A stretch of DNA of 35,981 nt from a virus. This document shows, one piece after another, positions 15,039 through 23,029 of this stretch (positions are counted from its first letter, which is position 1; each line of letters begins with the position of its first letter). The stretch lies in the IMG/VR virus record IMGVR_UViG_3300044678_001935, positions 1 to 35,981 of that record; one strand, given 5' to 3'. The translations under genes were made by a program, and so were the position numbers. The notes beneath the pieces were generated by a model, which was given only the letters and a program-made list of their open reading frames with translations, searched no databases and was not told the origin of the DNA.

Positions 15039-15284
15039 ATGGAAGATTTAAGAATTCTATGTAAATCATGTAACACTGAAATTGTAAAGCAAGGAACCTG
15101 TGGTTGTCCTAATATGGCAACTATAAGAAACGACAGAATCTCTGCCGTTGATATGTCTCAAATCTTATTGCTAACACCTTTAAAATCAAAAACATATAAT
15201 AGTGTTTTCACTCCAACCGAATTGGCTGAACAAGAAGCCAGACGTAAGAGGAAGGTTAGAAAGTTAGAATTTGAAGTGAGATAA
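15039..15284 (+). CDS. small zinc-knuckle-like protein
   Basis: An 81-residue protein with four N-terminal Cys (LCKSCN, then TCGCPN) that could bind zinc, followed by a helical, basic C-terminus (AEQEARRKRKVRKLE). It resembles small T4-like cyanophage proteins with a CKSC...CGC start, as I recall them. The ATG sits immediately after a 9-bp hairpin, so its translation may be controlled. Confidence 0.62.
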   Translation: MEDLRILCKSCNTEIVKQGTCGCPNMATIRNDRISAVDMSQILLLTPLKSKTYNSVFTPTELAEQEARRKRKVRKLEFEVR

Positions 15285-15305
15285 CAAACATTACACCAAA
15301 TTCTA

Positions 15306-15467
15306 ATGGACGAAAAAACTAAACAAAATTGGCAAAAGGTAAAAGAAGCCCTAGAGGCCGCCGGTAAGACTGATAGCATTTTTTATCGGCGAGCTGTCTC
15401 AATTATACACACTGGTCATGATCCATTTGAAAGTTTTTTGAATAACAATGAAACCCGAAGAAATTGA
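15306..15467 (+). CDS. hypothetical protein, 53 residues
   Basis: MDEKTKQNWQKVKEALEAAG opens a 53-residue, mostly helical protein. It starts 21 bases after the previous stop and overlaps the next start by 20 bases. The composition is typical of the neighbouring genes. The function is unknown. Confidence 0.55.
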   Translation: MDEKTKQNWQKVKEALEAAGKTDSIFYRRAVSIIHTGHDPFESFLNNNETRRN

Positions 15468-15585
15468 AAGTTTAATTAATCAAAAAATTAAAGAACACGA
15501 AGTCCGCGTAGGTTGGATTAGTGGTGTTATAGGCTCATTGTTTACATTTGGAATTGTTCACTCTATTTGGTTACTACAACAATAA
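15448..15585 (+). CDS. small tail-anchored membrane protein
   Basis: 45 residues: a charged N-terminal helix (EEIESLINQKIKEHEVR) followed by a membrane helix near the C-terminus (VGWISGVIGSLFTFGIVHSI). This is a tail-anchor layout. It overlaps the previous gene and lies four bases before the next ATG. Confidence 0.58.
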   Translation: MKPEEIESLINQKIKEHEVRVGWISGVIGSLFTFGIVHSIWLLQQ

Positions 15586-15589
15586 TTCA

Positions 15590-15721
15590 ATGTCTGCTAC
15601 TTTTAACGATCCTGAAAAACAAGAGCTTGATTTTAGTAAGCTTTACCAACGAATACAAAAACAGAAGATGGAAGAATTATTTTCTGAACCTTATGACGGA
15701 GACATGGAAGATGAAGAATAG
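15590..15721 (+). CDS. hypothetical acidic protein, 43 residues
   Basis: A short, very acidic protein with a helical centre (FSKLYQRIQKQKMEELF) and an acidic end (DGDMEDEE). It overlaps the next gene (ATG 15711). The chain of overlaps supports expression; no function is assigned. Confidence 0.52.
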   Translation: MSATFNDPEKQELDFSKLYQRIQKQKMEELFSEPYDGDMEDEE

Positions 15722-15905
15722 TGAATTTCATGAAGTTCCTTATTTGTTGGGAGAAATGATTACTGAAATTATTGCGTTAAAGTCCGAAAAAACCAAGCTC
15801 GTTGATGAAATTATTGCGTTAGAGGCCGAAGAATCTAGGCTCATTGAAGAAGAAGCCAGGCTCATTGAAGAAGAAGCCAGGCTCATTGAAGAAACTGAAT
15901 CTTAA
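15711..15905 (+). CDS. coiled-coil protein with heptad-length tandem repeats
   Basis: A 64-residue acidic protein. Its C-terminal half is repeats of the heptad EEEARLI, encoded by a 21-bp unit present about three times (15829-15892). It should form a coiled coil. ATG 15711 is chosen because it overlaps the previous stop; an open frame extends further 5' but only through the neighbouring genes. Repeat number could change by slippage. Confidence 0.55.
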   Translation: MKNSEFHEVPYLLGEMITEIIALKSEKTKLVDEIIALEAEESRLIEEEARLIEEEARLIEETES

Positions 15906-16014
15906 AACACAAGCCAGTCAGAACAGGTGTTCAGAGGGATTTTATAAATCCTTTGCCCTAGATGGGGGCCTTTGGGAGGGATCATTACCCTCGGCTGGTA
16001 TGACACCAAACAAT
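15906..16014 (+). other. non-coding stretch with several hairpins
   Basis: This gap has locally higher GC and several short perfect stems: GAACA-GG-TGTTC, GGATTT-TAT-AAATCC and GAGGG-ATCATTA-CCCTC. A CCAG/CTGG pair could close them into one multi-branched fold. No T-run follows, so it is not an obvious terminator, and it does not fit a tRNA cloverleaf. It may be a 3' UTR structure or a small RNA. Confidence 0.35.
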
Positions 16015-16056
16015 CTGTCCACTCAAAGACCATATGATCGTCTTTTGTGCTATAGT
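16015..16056 (+). promoter_or_regulatory. promoter with CTGTCCAC box (28-base variant)
   Basis: CTGTCCAC (16015-16022) ends 28 bases before the extended -10 TTGTGCTATAGT (hexamer 16051-16056), one base shorter than the other members. There is no good -35. The predicted start near 16063 opens directly with GGTT-GAAA-GACC, a tetraloop hairpin. Confidence 0.6.
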
Positions 16057-16113
16057 TCTCATGGTTGAAAGACCAAACGTCCTTTATCATTATTTTTAAT
16101 TTCAACACTCAAA

Positions 16114-16338
16114 ATGACCCAAAAAGCATTCAATCGTAAATTCGCCAAAGATATGTCTATTATCATCCAAGCCACAAAGGGTGAGGTTTATCTTGGTAGT
16201 TATAATAAACTTGTTAAAAAACTGAAAAAATATTTCATCCAAGAACAAGGAGCACAATTTTACGACGAAGCAGAATCTGATAATCTTTATTTGTTAGAGT
16301 TGATTAGAACCGAACTAGACATTAATGTAGCTGCATAA
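16114..16338 (+). CDS. hypothetical protein
   Basis: A 74-residue protein with two helices (KAFNRKFAKDMSIIIQATKG; YLGSYNKLVKKLKKYF) and an acidic end. It is first behind the promoter at 16015-16056 and abuts the next gene by one base. The family is unknown. Confidence 0.58.
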   Translation: MTQKAFNRKFAKDMSIIIQATKGEVYLGSYNKLVKKLKKYFIQEQGAQFYDEAESDNLYLLELIRTELDINVAA

Positions 16339-16339
16339 A

Positions 16340-17092
16340 ATGGATACTAACATTTATTGGACTCTTCGTGGAAATTACGAAGAGAAAAAACAAAAGCTAG
16401 GTAAATGGCCTAGAGATCATATTGAGGCTATTATTCTAGATGTGACTTATAACAATTTCATTCGTGATTGTTGTGATAATAATTTATTAGCTCTTGAGTT
16501 TGGTGTTGAGACACCTATTCCAATTATTGGTTCACATTGGCGTCATATTGAATTTTCTTGCATCGGTAAAATCCCCATCGGTAAATCTCCTCGCATGGTT
16601 GGTTTCATGGTCAAAAACAAATGGGATTATCCCCAACGATATTTGTCTATTAATGAATCTCAAAATGTTATTGATTTATTAGACGAGGCTATTCAGCATA
16701 ATCAGGGTGAGAATTTTAAAGAAGTTGTGACTACTCTTTGGCGATTACGAGATTATATGCAAACACTAAGTTTTCAGCGAGTTGTTCAAGATTCTTATGG
16801 TGAGGGTAATTTCACCCGAGAAGAAGCTAAAAAAGCTATTCAAACCGTAAGAGGTCCAGATTTTTCACACCTTGTTGATTTTGAGCGAATCAATGGTGAT
16901 ACTATCGCTAGTTGTTTTAAAACCCAGGACGACGAAAGTGTTCTAGTGAGGCAACCGTTTAGGTGGTTACGGGACGGAAAAGTTGTTAGTAACGCTTATG
17001 AGTCTTATGATCTTGAATGTCTCTGCAATGAAAGGGGTTGGGAGATAGTTCATCGTTATGGTAATTCTTTGGCTATCGTAAGGACAAAATAA
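16340..17092 (+). CDS. hypothetical protein
   Basis: A 250-residue soluble protein, mixed alpha/beta, with many Trp and Arg. No nucleotide-binding, nuclease or membrane motif is evident. It lies two bases after the previous stop and is followed by a small membrane protein, so it belongs to the same operon. I do not recognise it. Confidence 0.6.
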   Translation: MDTNIYWTLRGNYEEKKQKLGKWPRDHIEAIILDVTYNNFIRDCCDNNLLALEFGVETPIPIIGSHWRHIEFSCIGKIPIGKSPRMVGFMVKNKWDYPQRYLSINESQNVIDLLDEAIQHNQGENFKEVVTTLWRLRDYMQTLSFQRVVQDSYGEGNFTREEAKKAIQTVRGPDFSHLVDFERINGDTIASCFKTQDDESVLVRQPFRWLRDGKVVSNAYESYDLECLCNERGWEIVHRYGNSLAIVRTK

Positions 17093-17095
17093 GCA

Positions 17096-17245
17096 ATGGA
17101 AATTCTTATTTTCTTAATTATCTTCTTATTACTTGGTCCTTCTCTTACTATTACTTTCGGAGAACCAATTTCTCATGAGAATAAGAACAAACCTAAAGGG
17201 GCGCCACCACTAAAACTTAAACGTAGGGAGGATACACATGAATAA
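17096..17245 (+). CDS. small membrane or secreted protein
   Basis: 49 residues: an N-terminal hydrophobic helix (MEILIFLIIFLLLGPSL) and a basic, Pro-containing tail. It is either a membrane anchor or an uncleaved signal. It overlaps the next gene, whose ribosome site (GGGAGG, 17226-17231) lies in its last codons. Confidence 0.57.
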   Translation: MEILIFLIIFLLLGPSLTITFGEPISHENKNKPKGAPPLKLKRREDTHE

Positions 17246-17525
17246 CATTCTCCAAATTTATGCCCAAAGTGGTCCTCATGACAGGGCTTTCATTTGCGGA
17301 ACCGTAGACGATTTAAAGCAGCTACGAGACCTTCTAGATTTAATGCTTCTGGAAAATTGGGATGGGGCTTATTTGGATACTTTCACTTCTGATGGTGAAG
17401 GTTACAGTCTAAAGATCATGAGACTAAAAGAAGAGGATTTTGATAAAATTATCAATCCTTATACTGAGAAAATCTTCTCAGAACAACCATCCAAAAACAG
17501 AAAACACCCTTGGTTTCTAACATGA
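17238..17525 (+). CDS. hypothetical protein
   Basis: A 95-residue acidic protein with a helical segment DDLKQLRDLLDLML and a GWxG-like turn (NWDGAYLD). A strong ribosome site (GGGAGG) precedes ATG 17238. It overlaps the next start by four bases. The function is unknown. Confidence 0.6.
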   Translation: MNNILQIYAQSGPHDRAFICGTVDDLKQLRDLLDLMLLENWDGAYLDTFTSDGEGYSLKIMRLKEEDFDKIINPYTEKIFSEQPSKNRKHPWFLT

Positions 17526-17875
17526 ATAAACTTACCGACGATCAGATTTTCGCCTTGACAGTCTTATCAGATCTATTGCGAGAGAGAACCAGTCTATTGC
17601 AGGAGAGAACAAAGCTCTCCAGGAGGTTATCAGTGATACGCCAAGCGTCTCCAGTCTTGGGGCGACGGATACTGCGGTCAAGATCAAGACAGGTGGTGCC
17701 AACCCCACCGCACCAGGCACCAGAGCCTGCAATGGTATCTGTTGGGGTCCTACACGTCTCAGATTTTAGGGGTTTTGAAAATTGCGAGTTTCAACAAACA
17801 GAAGATCTGCCTCCTGGAAGATATGAACTATTTTGCGATCCCCACAATCACAGCATTAATGGAGAATCTAACTAA
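17522..17875 (+). CDS. hypothetical protein, possibly frameshifted in its middle
   Basis: A 117-residue protein in the annotated frame. Residues about 12-70 are Arg- and Pro-rich with codons unlike the neighbours (AGG, CGG). The -1 frame across 17555-17768 instead reads like an ordinary protein (LDSLIRSIARENQSIAGE...) with normal codons, but has no start of its own. The C-terminal part (MVSVGVLHVSDF, then LPPGRYELF) looks normal again in the annotated frame. Either indels have scrambled the gene or both frames are used. Confidence 0.5.
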   Translation: MNKLTDDQIFALTVLSDLLRERTSLLQERTKLSRRLSVIRQASPVLGRRILRSRSRQVVPTPPHQAPEPAMVSVGVLHVSDFRGFENCEFQQTEDLPPGRYELFCDPHNHSINGESN

Positions 17876-18072
17876 TGAATTGTCCTAAATGTTGTGCCTC
17901 TTGCGAATGTGATGAGGTAGATGTTGGAGCCAAAATCATTTATGGGCCGTGGAGTTGTCTTGAATGTGGGTGGTCTGAAGAAGAATATTATGACAGTTCA
18001 AATGGTATTCCAAAAGCACAAAAATATTCTAACACGCCACACCCTTATGGTGGTGGAGATTGCGACCATTGA
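17875..18072 (+). CDS. small zinc-ribbon protein
   Basis: A 65-residue protein with CPKCCASCEC at the N-terminus and CLECGW near residue 31: two Cys knuckles in zinc-ribbon spacing. The tail is His/Gly-rich (HPYGGGDCDH). The start overlaps the previous stop (TAATG). The function is unknown; small zinc ribbons in phages often act in DNA or RNA binding. Confidence 0.62.
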   Translation: MNCPKCCASCECDEVDVGAKIIYGPWSCLECGWSEEEYYDSSNGIPKAQKYSNTPHPYGGGDCDH

Positions 18073-18119
18073 TTTATTGTCAATGATAACATGGTAAATA
18101 GTTAAAACAATTCTCATCA

Positions 18120-18344
18120 ATGCAACGAACAACAATTCTGCGCTACATCGGTAATATATTTCTGATAGTTGGTTACTTCATTCTTCTTAATTCTGATATG
18201 TTGACCGGGTTAATCATAAAATGTATTGGTGGTCTCTTTGCCTTTCCTTTCGCTATTAAATACAAGTTGTGGGATGTGGTTTTTATATCCGCATTCTTCG
18301 GTGTTATTGACATTTCTAAAATTATTGAAATCTTAACAAAATAA
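18120..18344 (+). CDS. small multi-pass membrane protein
   Basis: A 74-residue protein with about three hydrophobic segments (YIGNIFLIVGYFILL; LTGLIIKCIGGLFAFPFAI; VVFISAFFGVI). It resembles a conserved membrane protein of T4-like cyanophages that I recall with the core IKCIGG...PFAIxYKLWD. It lies two bases before the fucosyltransferase gene. The role is unknown. Confidence 0.65.
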   Translation: MQRTTILRYIGNIFLIVGYFILLNSDMLTGLIIKCIGGLFAFPFAIKYKLWDVVFISAFFGVIDISKIIEILTK

Positions 18345-18346
18345 TT

Positions 18347-19138
18347 ATGCTTGCTAATAATCTATTATGTAATCTCGGTCGTCTGGGTAATCAGATGTTT
18401 CAATATGCCTCGCTCAGAGGATTAGCAGCTAAGCATGATTATGAATACTGCTTACCACCAAAACAATTTCTTGGAACATTGGACCCTAATTGTGCAGTCA
18501 GTGATTGCACAATTTTTGACTGTTTTGAGCTACCAGAAGCACCAAGAATGATTCTTCAGGCTCAGACTTTAGAGGAATCTTGTTTTGAGTTAGACAAATA
18601 TCTTTGGAATTCTTGCCCGAACAATGTAACCCTTTTGGGTTATTTTCAAACAGAAAAATATTTTAAACACATAGAACAGGACATTAGAGATGCTTTTACT
18701 TTTAAGCCTTATATTACTACTCCTTGTCGTAATTATTACCTGAATAATTTTTCAACGGATACAATATCCTTACACATAAGAAGAGGTGATTATTTAAAAT
18801 ACACTCACCATCCAGTATTAGATTTGGATTATTATTATAGGGCTCTTAAAGAATTTCCAGATCTTCCTGTTTTAGTCTTTTCTGATGATCCTGAGTGGTG
18901 TAAAACCCAAGAACTATTCGCCTCTGATAGATTTAATATTTCACAATCAAACAATACAGCAGTAGATCTTTATCTTCAGTCTGTATGTAATTATCACATT
19001 ATCGCTAATAGTTCCTTCAGTTGGTGGGGTGCGTGGTTAGCGAAGAGTAAAAAAGTTATTGCACCTAAAAATTGGTTTGGTCCACCATTGACTCATAATA
19101 CCAAAGACCTATATCTTGAAGATTGGATTTTACTTTAA
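18347..19138 (+). CDS. alpha-1,2-fucosyltransferase family (GT11)
   Basis: A 263-residue GT11-type enzyme, expected to transfer fucose from GDP-fucose to a sugar. Family marks are GRLGNQMFQYA near the N-terminus (11-21), HIRRGDY (143-149, the GDP-fucose site) and SSFSWWGAWLA with KKVIAPKNWF near the C-terminus. The length is normal for the family. It opens the glycan cassette, just after a small membrane protein. The acceptor is unknown: a virion glycan, host lipopolysaccharide or capsule are all possible. Confidence 0.88.
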   Translation: MLANNLLCNLGRLGNQMFQYASLRGLAAKHDYEYCLPPKQFLGTLDPNCAVSDCTIFDCFELPEAPRMILQAQTLEESCFELDKYLWNSCPNNVTLLGYFQTEKYFKHIEQDIRDAFTFKPYITTPCRNYYLNNFSTDTISLHIRRGDYLKYTHHPVLDLDYYYRALKEFPDLPVLVFSDDPEWCKTQELFASDRFNISQSNNTAVDLYLQSVCNYHIIANSSFSWWGAWLAKSKKVIAPKNWFGPPLTHNTKDLYLEDWILL

Positions 19139-19156
19139 CCGTTACCGAGGAAGCTT

Positions 19157-19504
19157 ATGAATAATTTTGGAGAACTATTAGAGAATTGTCTTAAAGAAAC
19201 CGTAGATTCGGTTCTTTCTAAAAGAGAGGTTCCAGACATTGAATATGTTGAAACCGATAATCTAGGAGAAGTTGTAGAAAAGCTAGCTATTCTACACGTC
19301 CGAATGTGGATGCTGGAGGATCTAATCAACGTATCAACAACCGACGAAGAATTAGCAGATCTAAAACGTAAAATTGATATTTGTTTTAAACAAAAACGAC
19401 CTAAACTGGTTCAGGCAATCAACTTACTGGTGGATAACTCTATCACCAAAAATAAATCATTAAGAGAAGATTCTGTTAAAATTTATAAAGGTGTTCAAGA
19501 ATGA
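19157..19504 (+). CDS. DUF4254-like helical protein
   Basis: A 115-residue helical protein. LHVRMWMLEDLI, ADLKRKIDICFKQKRPKLVQAI and the spacing between them resemble DUF4254 proteins (HxxxWxLED ... LKRxID...RxxLIxxID), which occur beside glycosyltransferases in bacteria. I assign it to that group from memory. GAGGAAG before ATG 19157 is a fair ribosome site. It overlaps the next gene by four bases. Confidence 0.62.
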   Translation: MNNFGELLENCLKETVDSVLSKREVPDIEYVETDNLGEVVEKLAILHVRMWMLEDLINVSTTDEELADLKRKIDICFKQKRPKLVQAINLLVDNSITKNKSLREDSVKIYKGVQE

Positions 19505-20331
19505 GATATATTGTAGCTGGTCAATCTGACGCCAAAGGTGTTATTGGTGATGATTCCGCTGATTTGAATGTTTATTATGAGCTAGGTTGGGAAGTAACTC
19601 TCACAACTGTTATTGCAAAGACTCTTTTAAAAGAGGGCTCTCTATTTAAAACTGATACGATTGTAACGGCAAAGGACAGGGCCTTTTTCTACAGTAGTTT
19701 GTTTGACAATGTTATTGATTGGCATGAATTCAAACAAATAGAAAAAAGTCCAGAAGATGAAATCCATTTTCTCCCAAAGGACATAGATAACTGGTCTAGT
19801 TGGGAGAATAGAATAGATCCAGAGTTAGTCTGTAACTTTGATCTTATTACCGATGTGGAAAAAAGATTCAATGTTATCAAACCTTTCGGAATCTATTGTA
19901 TCCGGCTAAGAGATCATTGTTCTTGGAGAAACAGTAATATTGATGTTGCAAGAAGTGTAATTTCAAGATTTATCAATGAGTGTGGTATTGATATGTTTGT
20001 GATGGGTCAGAATTCTTCATTCTTATCCGAGGAGCTTGGTATTCCTAATATCTCATTACGAGAATATGCTTCTCTAATGGGTAGTAAACATTGTAAGTTT
20101 TGTGTTTCTCCAATGTCCGGTATTATTCAGATTGCTAACTTCTGTGGACACGAGAATCTATACAATTTCATTTTTGATCATAACAGCGAACGTGGACCCA
20201 CATTAGAAAACCATCCACTCTTTATGGGTAATAATATCAATCTTAAGAATGTAAAAAACATTATAATTCCTGGTCAAGAAACAGAGGAACAAATCTTTGA
20301 ATTATATGAAGAAAACGTTGTACATTCATGA
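19501..20331 (+). CDS. probable GT-B-like glycosyltransferase
   Basis: A 276-residue protein coupled to its neighbours. The C-terminal half has the pattern of a GT9-like donor site: FVMGQNS, then LREYASLMGSKHCKFCVSPM (written in two parts: LREYASLM and CKFCVSPMSGIIQIANF), followed by a loop rich in Asn. It resembles the gene at 1153 in overall plan. The substrate is unknown. The stop lies 26 bases inside the next gene. Confidence 0.55.
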   Translation: MRYIVAGQSDAKGVIGDDSADLNVYYELGWEVTLTTVIAKTLLKEGSLFKTDTIVTAKDRAFFYSSLFDNVIDWHEFKQIEKSPEDEIHFLPKDIDNWSSWENRIDPELVCNFDLITDVEKRFNVIKPFGIYCIRLRDHCSWRNSNIDVARSVISRFINECGIDMFVMGQNSSFLSEELGIPNISLREYASLMGSKHCKFCVSPMSGIIQIANFCGHENLYNFIFDHNSERGPTLENHPLFMGNNINLKNVKNIIIPGQETEEQIFELYEENVVHS

Positions 20332-21112
20332 TGAGTTATTTGCTCATGCAAGTACAAGCAGTTGGTATAATGAATCAGAATTATTTGAATGGTTAAGAGA
20401 GTACGATAAAGACTTTCTTGTTTTTACCGATAACTCAATTATGTTATCAGATTCTTATGATAATAAAAGAAAATATGCCTGGCTTGTTGAATCACCTGAG
20501 ATAAATCCAAACATATACGACTACATAAAAGTCAATTCGGATAAGTTCAATCTAGTATTTACTTTTGATAAAGAGCTACTAGAATTATCATCAAAATTTA
20601 AAGTAGCTCCTTTTGGTGGTTGTTGGATTAACGAAGAAGATAGAAAAATTCACAACAAGACCAAGTTGTTATCGGCTATTTTCTCATCAAAAAGATCAAC
20701 TTCTGGTCATTCTCTTAGAGCCGAAATAGAAGCTAATATTCCTAATTTAGATTACTTTGGTAATAAAAATAGAATTGAAAATAAGATAGAAGGACTAAGA
20801 GATTATCACTTCTCTGTTGTAGTAGAAAACACTAAAAGAGATTATTACTTCACTGAGAAGCTAATTGATTGTTTTGTAACTGGAACCATCCCAATTTATT
20901 GGGGTTGCCCTTCAATTGGAAATTTCTTTGATTCCGAAGGTATAATAACTTTTGATACAGTAGACGAGCTTAGGAATATTATTGGCACCCTAACCGTTGA
21001 ACAATATGAAGCCAAACTAGAAGCAGTTAAAAACAACTTTGTTATCGCAAAAAATTACTTAATCTGTGACGATATAATTTACAAAATACTAAAAAGACAG
21101 GAGAACCTATAA
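20306..21112 (+). CDS. alpha-1,3-fucosyltransferase-like (GT10)
   Basis: A 268-residue protein of the GT10 family, which transfers fucose from GDP-fucose. The hallmark segment is FSVVVENTKRDYYFTEKLID, followed by VTGTIPIYWGCPSI near residue 200, which forms the donor site. I chose ATG 20306 (MKKTLYIHDE) over a TTG three codons earlier. It is the second fucosyltransferase type in the cassette, so fucose is probably placed in two linkages or on two acceptors. Confidence 0.85.
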   Translation: MKKTLYIHDELFAHASTSSWYNESELFEWLREYDKDFLVFTDNSIMLSDSYDNKRKYAWLVESPEINPNIYDYIKVNSDKFNLVFTFDKELLELSSKFKVAPFGGCWINEEDRKIHNKTKLLSAIFSSKRSTSGHSLRAEIEANIPNLDYFGNKNRIENKIEGLRDYHFSVVVENTKRDYYFTEKLIDCFVTGTIPIYWGCPSIGNFFDSEGIITFDTVDELRNIIGTLTVEQYEAKLEAVKNNFVIAKNYLICDDIIYKILKRQENL

Positions 21113-21113
21113 A

Positions 21114-21725
21114 ATGTTATTAAATTTTAGAGACTTAAAAACCAAGTATAATATGAATATTACTGGTATTATTCATATTGGTGGTCATTATGGAGAGGAG
21201 ATACCAGAATACATTTCCAATGGTATTAATGATATTCTTGTGTTTGAACCACTATCGGAGAACTTCAGAGTCCTCTCTGAGAATGTAAAAAATCTGAGTG
21301 GTAACATTCATCTGTTTAATGTTGCTCTTGGGAATAGTGCCGGCCGGGCTACAATGTATGTTAGTGATAATGAGATGCAGAGTAGTTCAATTCTTCTTCC
21401 AAAGGTCCATTTAACACACCACCCAAATGTTGGATTCCCTACAACGGAAGAAGTGCAAGTTTGTGTTCTGGATTCTTATGATACTAAAGGATACAATTTT
21501 ATTAACATGGATGTTCAGGGTTATGAGCTAGAGGTTCTAAAGGGTGCAAGAGGAACATTGGCTCACGTTGACTATGTTTATTGTGAAGTCAATAGAGCCG
21601 AGGTTTATGAGAATAACGCCTACGTTGAAGATCTGGATGACTTTTTATCTCAGTACAATATGGTGAGAGTTGAAACCGATTGGGCTGGCGAAATTTGGGG
21701 CGATGCTCTTTATGTTAGAAACTGA
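21114..21725 (+). CDS. FkbM-family SAM methyltransferase
   Basis: A 203-residue methyltransferase, likely acting on a sugar hydroxyl. The SAM-binding start IIHIGGHYGEE (about 19-29), VFEPLSENF (motif II) and INMDVQGYELEVLKGA (about 138-153) match the FkbM family. It lies within the glycosyltransferase run, so O-methylation of the glycan is the natural guess. AGGAG before the ATG supports the start. Confidence 0.88.
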   Translation: MLLNFRDLKTKYNMNITGIIHIGGHYGEEIPEYISNGINDILVFEPLSENFRVLSENVKNLSGNIHLFNVALGNSAGRATMYVSDNEMQSSSILLPKVHLTHHPNVGFPTTEEVQVCVLDSYDTKGYNFINMDVQGYELEVLKGARGTLAHVDYVYCEVNRAEVYENNAYVEDLDDFLSQYNMVRVETDWAGEIWGDALYVRN

Positions 21726-21726
21726 A

Positions 21727-22365
21727 ATGAAAACATTAAACGATTATTTTGAAGGTGTCTTTTGTGTTAATTTGGAGAAAAGATCTGACCGATGGGCAAC
21801 TTGTAAAAAAGAATTTACCAAGCATAATATAGTAGCTCATAGATATTCTGCTGTTGATGGTAAAAGCCTAAATGAAGAGGTTTTTCCGAATTTAAGGAAG
21901 TTTGAGACGCCTGGTCAATTGGGTTGTCTTCTTTCTCAATATAATGTTATCAAGATCGCAAAAATGTGTAAATACTCTTCCGTTCTTATAATGGAAGATG
22001 ACGTTGAATTTTGTGATGATTTCAATGAACAGTTAGAAATCAAAATGCAAGATGTTCCAAAAGATTGGGATATGTTATTCTTCGGTGCCAATCACATCTT
22101 ACACCCTATAAAAATTACTGATAATGTTTATAGAATGACAAGGGCTTATTCCGCTCATTGTTATGCAATAAAAGATAATATTTACGATACTCTTTTAGAA
22201 TCATTATCACAATTCAGAGAACCCTTAGATGTAATTTATGCGAATCTTCAGCCAACGATTAACTCTTATGTTATCAATCCACATCTAGTCTGGCAGCGCC
22301 CAGGATATTCTGATATTTGTGAGTTGAATGTAGATTATAGGCACGTCCACAAAGTTTCGTTCTAA
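21727..22365 (+). CDS. glycosyltransferase family 25
   Basis: A 212-residue GT25-type protein (LPS biosynthesis/collagen galactosyltransferase group). FCVNLEKRSDRW at the N-terminus, LGCLLSQYNVI, the EDD donor motif in VLIMEDDVEF and a late YSAHCYAI segment are typical. I use ATG 21727 rather than an upstream in-frame ATG inside the previous gene. The sugar transferred cannot be told from sequence. Confidence 0.85.
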   Translation: MKTLNDYFEGVFCVNLEKRSDRWATCKKEFTKHNIVAHRYSAVDGKSLNEEVFPNLRKFETPGQLGCLLSQYNVIKIAKMCKYSSVLIMEDDVEFCDDFNEQLEIKMQDVPKDWDMLFFGANHILHPIKITDNVYRMTRAYSAHCYAIKDNIYDTLLESLSQFREPLDVIYANLQPTINSYVINPHLVWQRPGYSDICELNVDYRHVHKVSF

Positions 22366-22367
22366 CT

Positions 22368-23018
22368 ATGTACAATAATGTAACAATGGTTTTGACAAGT
22401 TGTAATAGACTTGATCTGTTAGAAATCACAATTAATTCTATACCAAAAGAGACATTAGATAAAATTCCAAAGAAGATTCTTATTGATGATTCTGCCGATG
22501 TACAATGTTTCTCAGAGCTAGAAAAACAAAAAGAATCAGGATATCTGCAAAACTGGACACTACTTTTCAATCAAGAAAAACTGGGCCAGGCCGGAAGTAT
22601 AGATAGAGCCTATGCCGAAGTTGAAACAGAATACGTTTTTCATTGTGAAGATGATTGGTATTTTACCAATGGAGACTTTATTGATAGATCTTTAAAAATC
22701 TTAGACAAATACGATAACGTTCTTCAGGTAACTTTTAGAGAAGGTGAACCTCATAAATCTGCCGATGAGATATATGAATCAGACCAAGACCATGCTTTTA
22801 AGGTATGGATTCCTGGATGGCAAGGTTATCCAGGATTCACTTATAATCCAAATATCTTTCGGATCAGTGCTTATCAAGAAGTAAAACCCATTTGTGGTGT
22901 TAGCGAAAGAGATGTTGGGTTTAAATACGTTTCCATGGGCTGGCACACTGTCGTTTTAGAAAATAGATCTGTTCGCCACATTGGAGACGGAAGGCATGTT
23001 CAAAATTATGTTGTTTAA
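22368..23018 (+). CDS. glycosyltransferase family 2-like
   Basis: A 216-residue GT-A protein. MVLTSCNRLDLLEITINSI is the nucleotide-binding start, FHCEDDWYF the EDD metal site (about residues 87-95), and PGWQGYPGFTYNPNIFR the acceptor-side part. It begins two bases after the GT25 stop. Donor and acceptor are unknown. Confidence 0.8.
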   Translation: MYNNVTMVLTSCNRLDLLEITINSIPKETLDKIPKKILIDDSADVQCFSELEKQKESGYLQNWTLLFNQEKLGQAGSIDRAYAEVETEYVFHCEDDWYFTNGDFIDRSLKILDKYDNVLQVTFREGEPHKSADEIYESDQDHAFKVWIPGWQGYPGFTYNPNIFRISAYQEVKPICGVSERDVGFKYVSMGWHTVVLENRSVRHIGDGRHVQNYVV

Positions 23019-23029
23019 TCAAGAATAAG

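Noticed and set aside
15950-16010. tRNA gene
   Set aside because: The stems do not form a cloverleaf. There is no T-arm consensus and no acceptor pairing.
18073-18100. Promoter upstream of the membrane protein at 18120
   Set aside because: TTGTCA and TAAATA are only 12 bases apart, and no box lies 29 bases upstream of the -10-like element.
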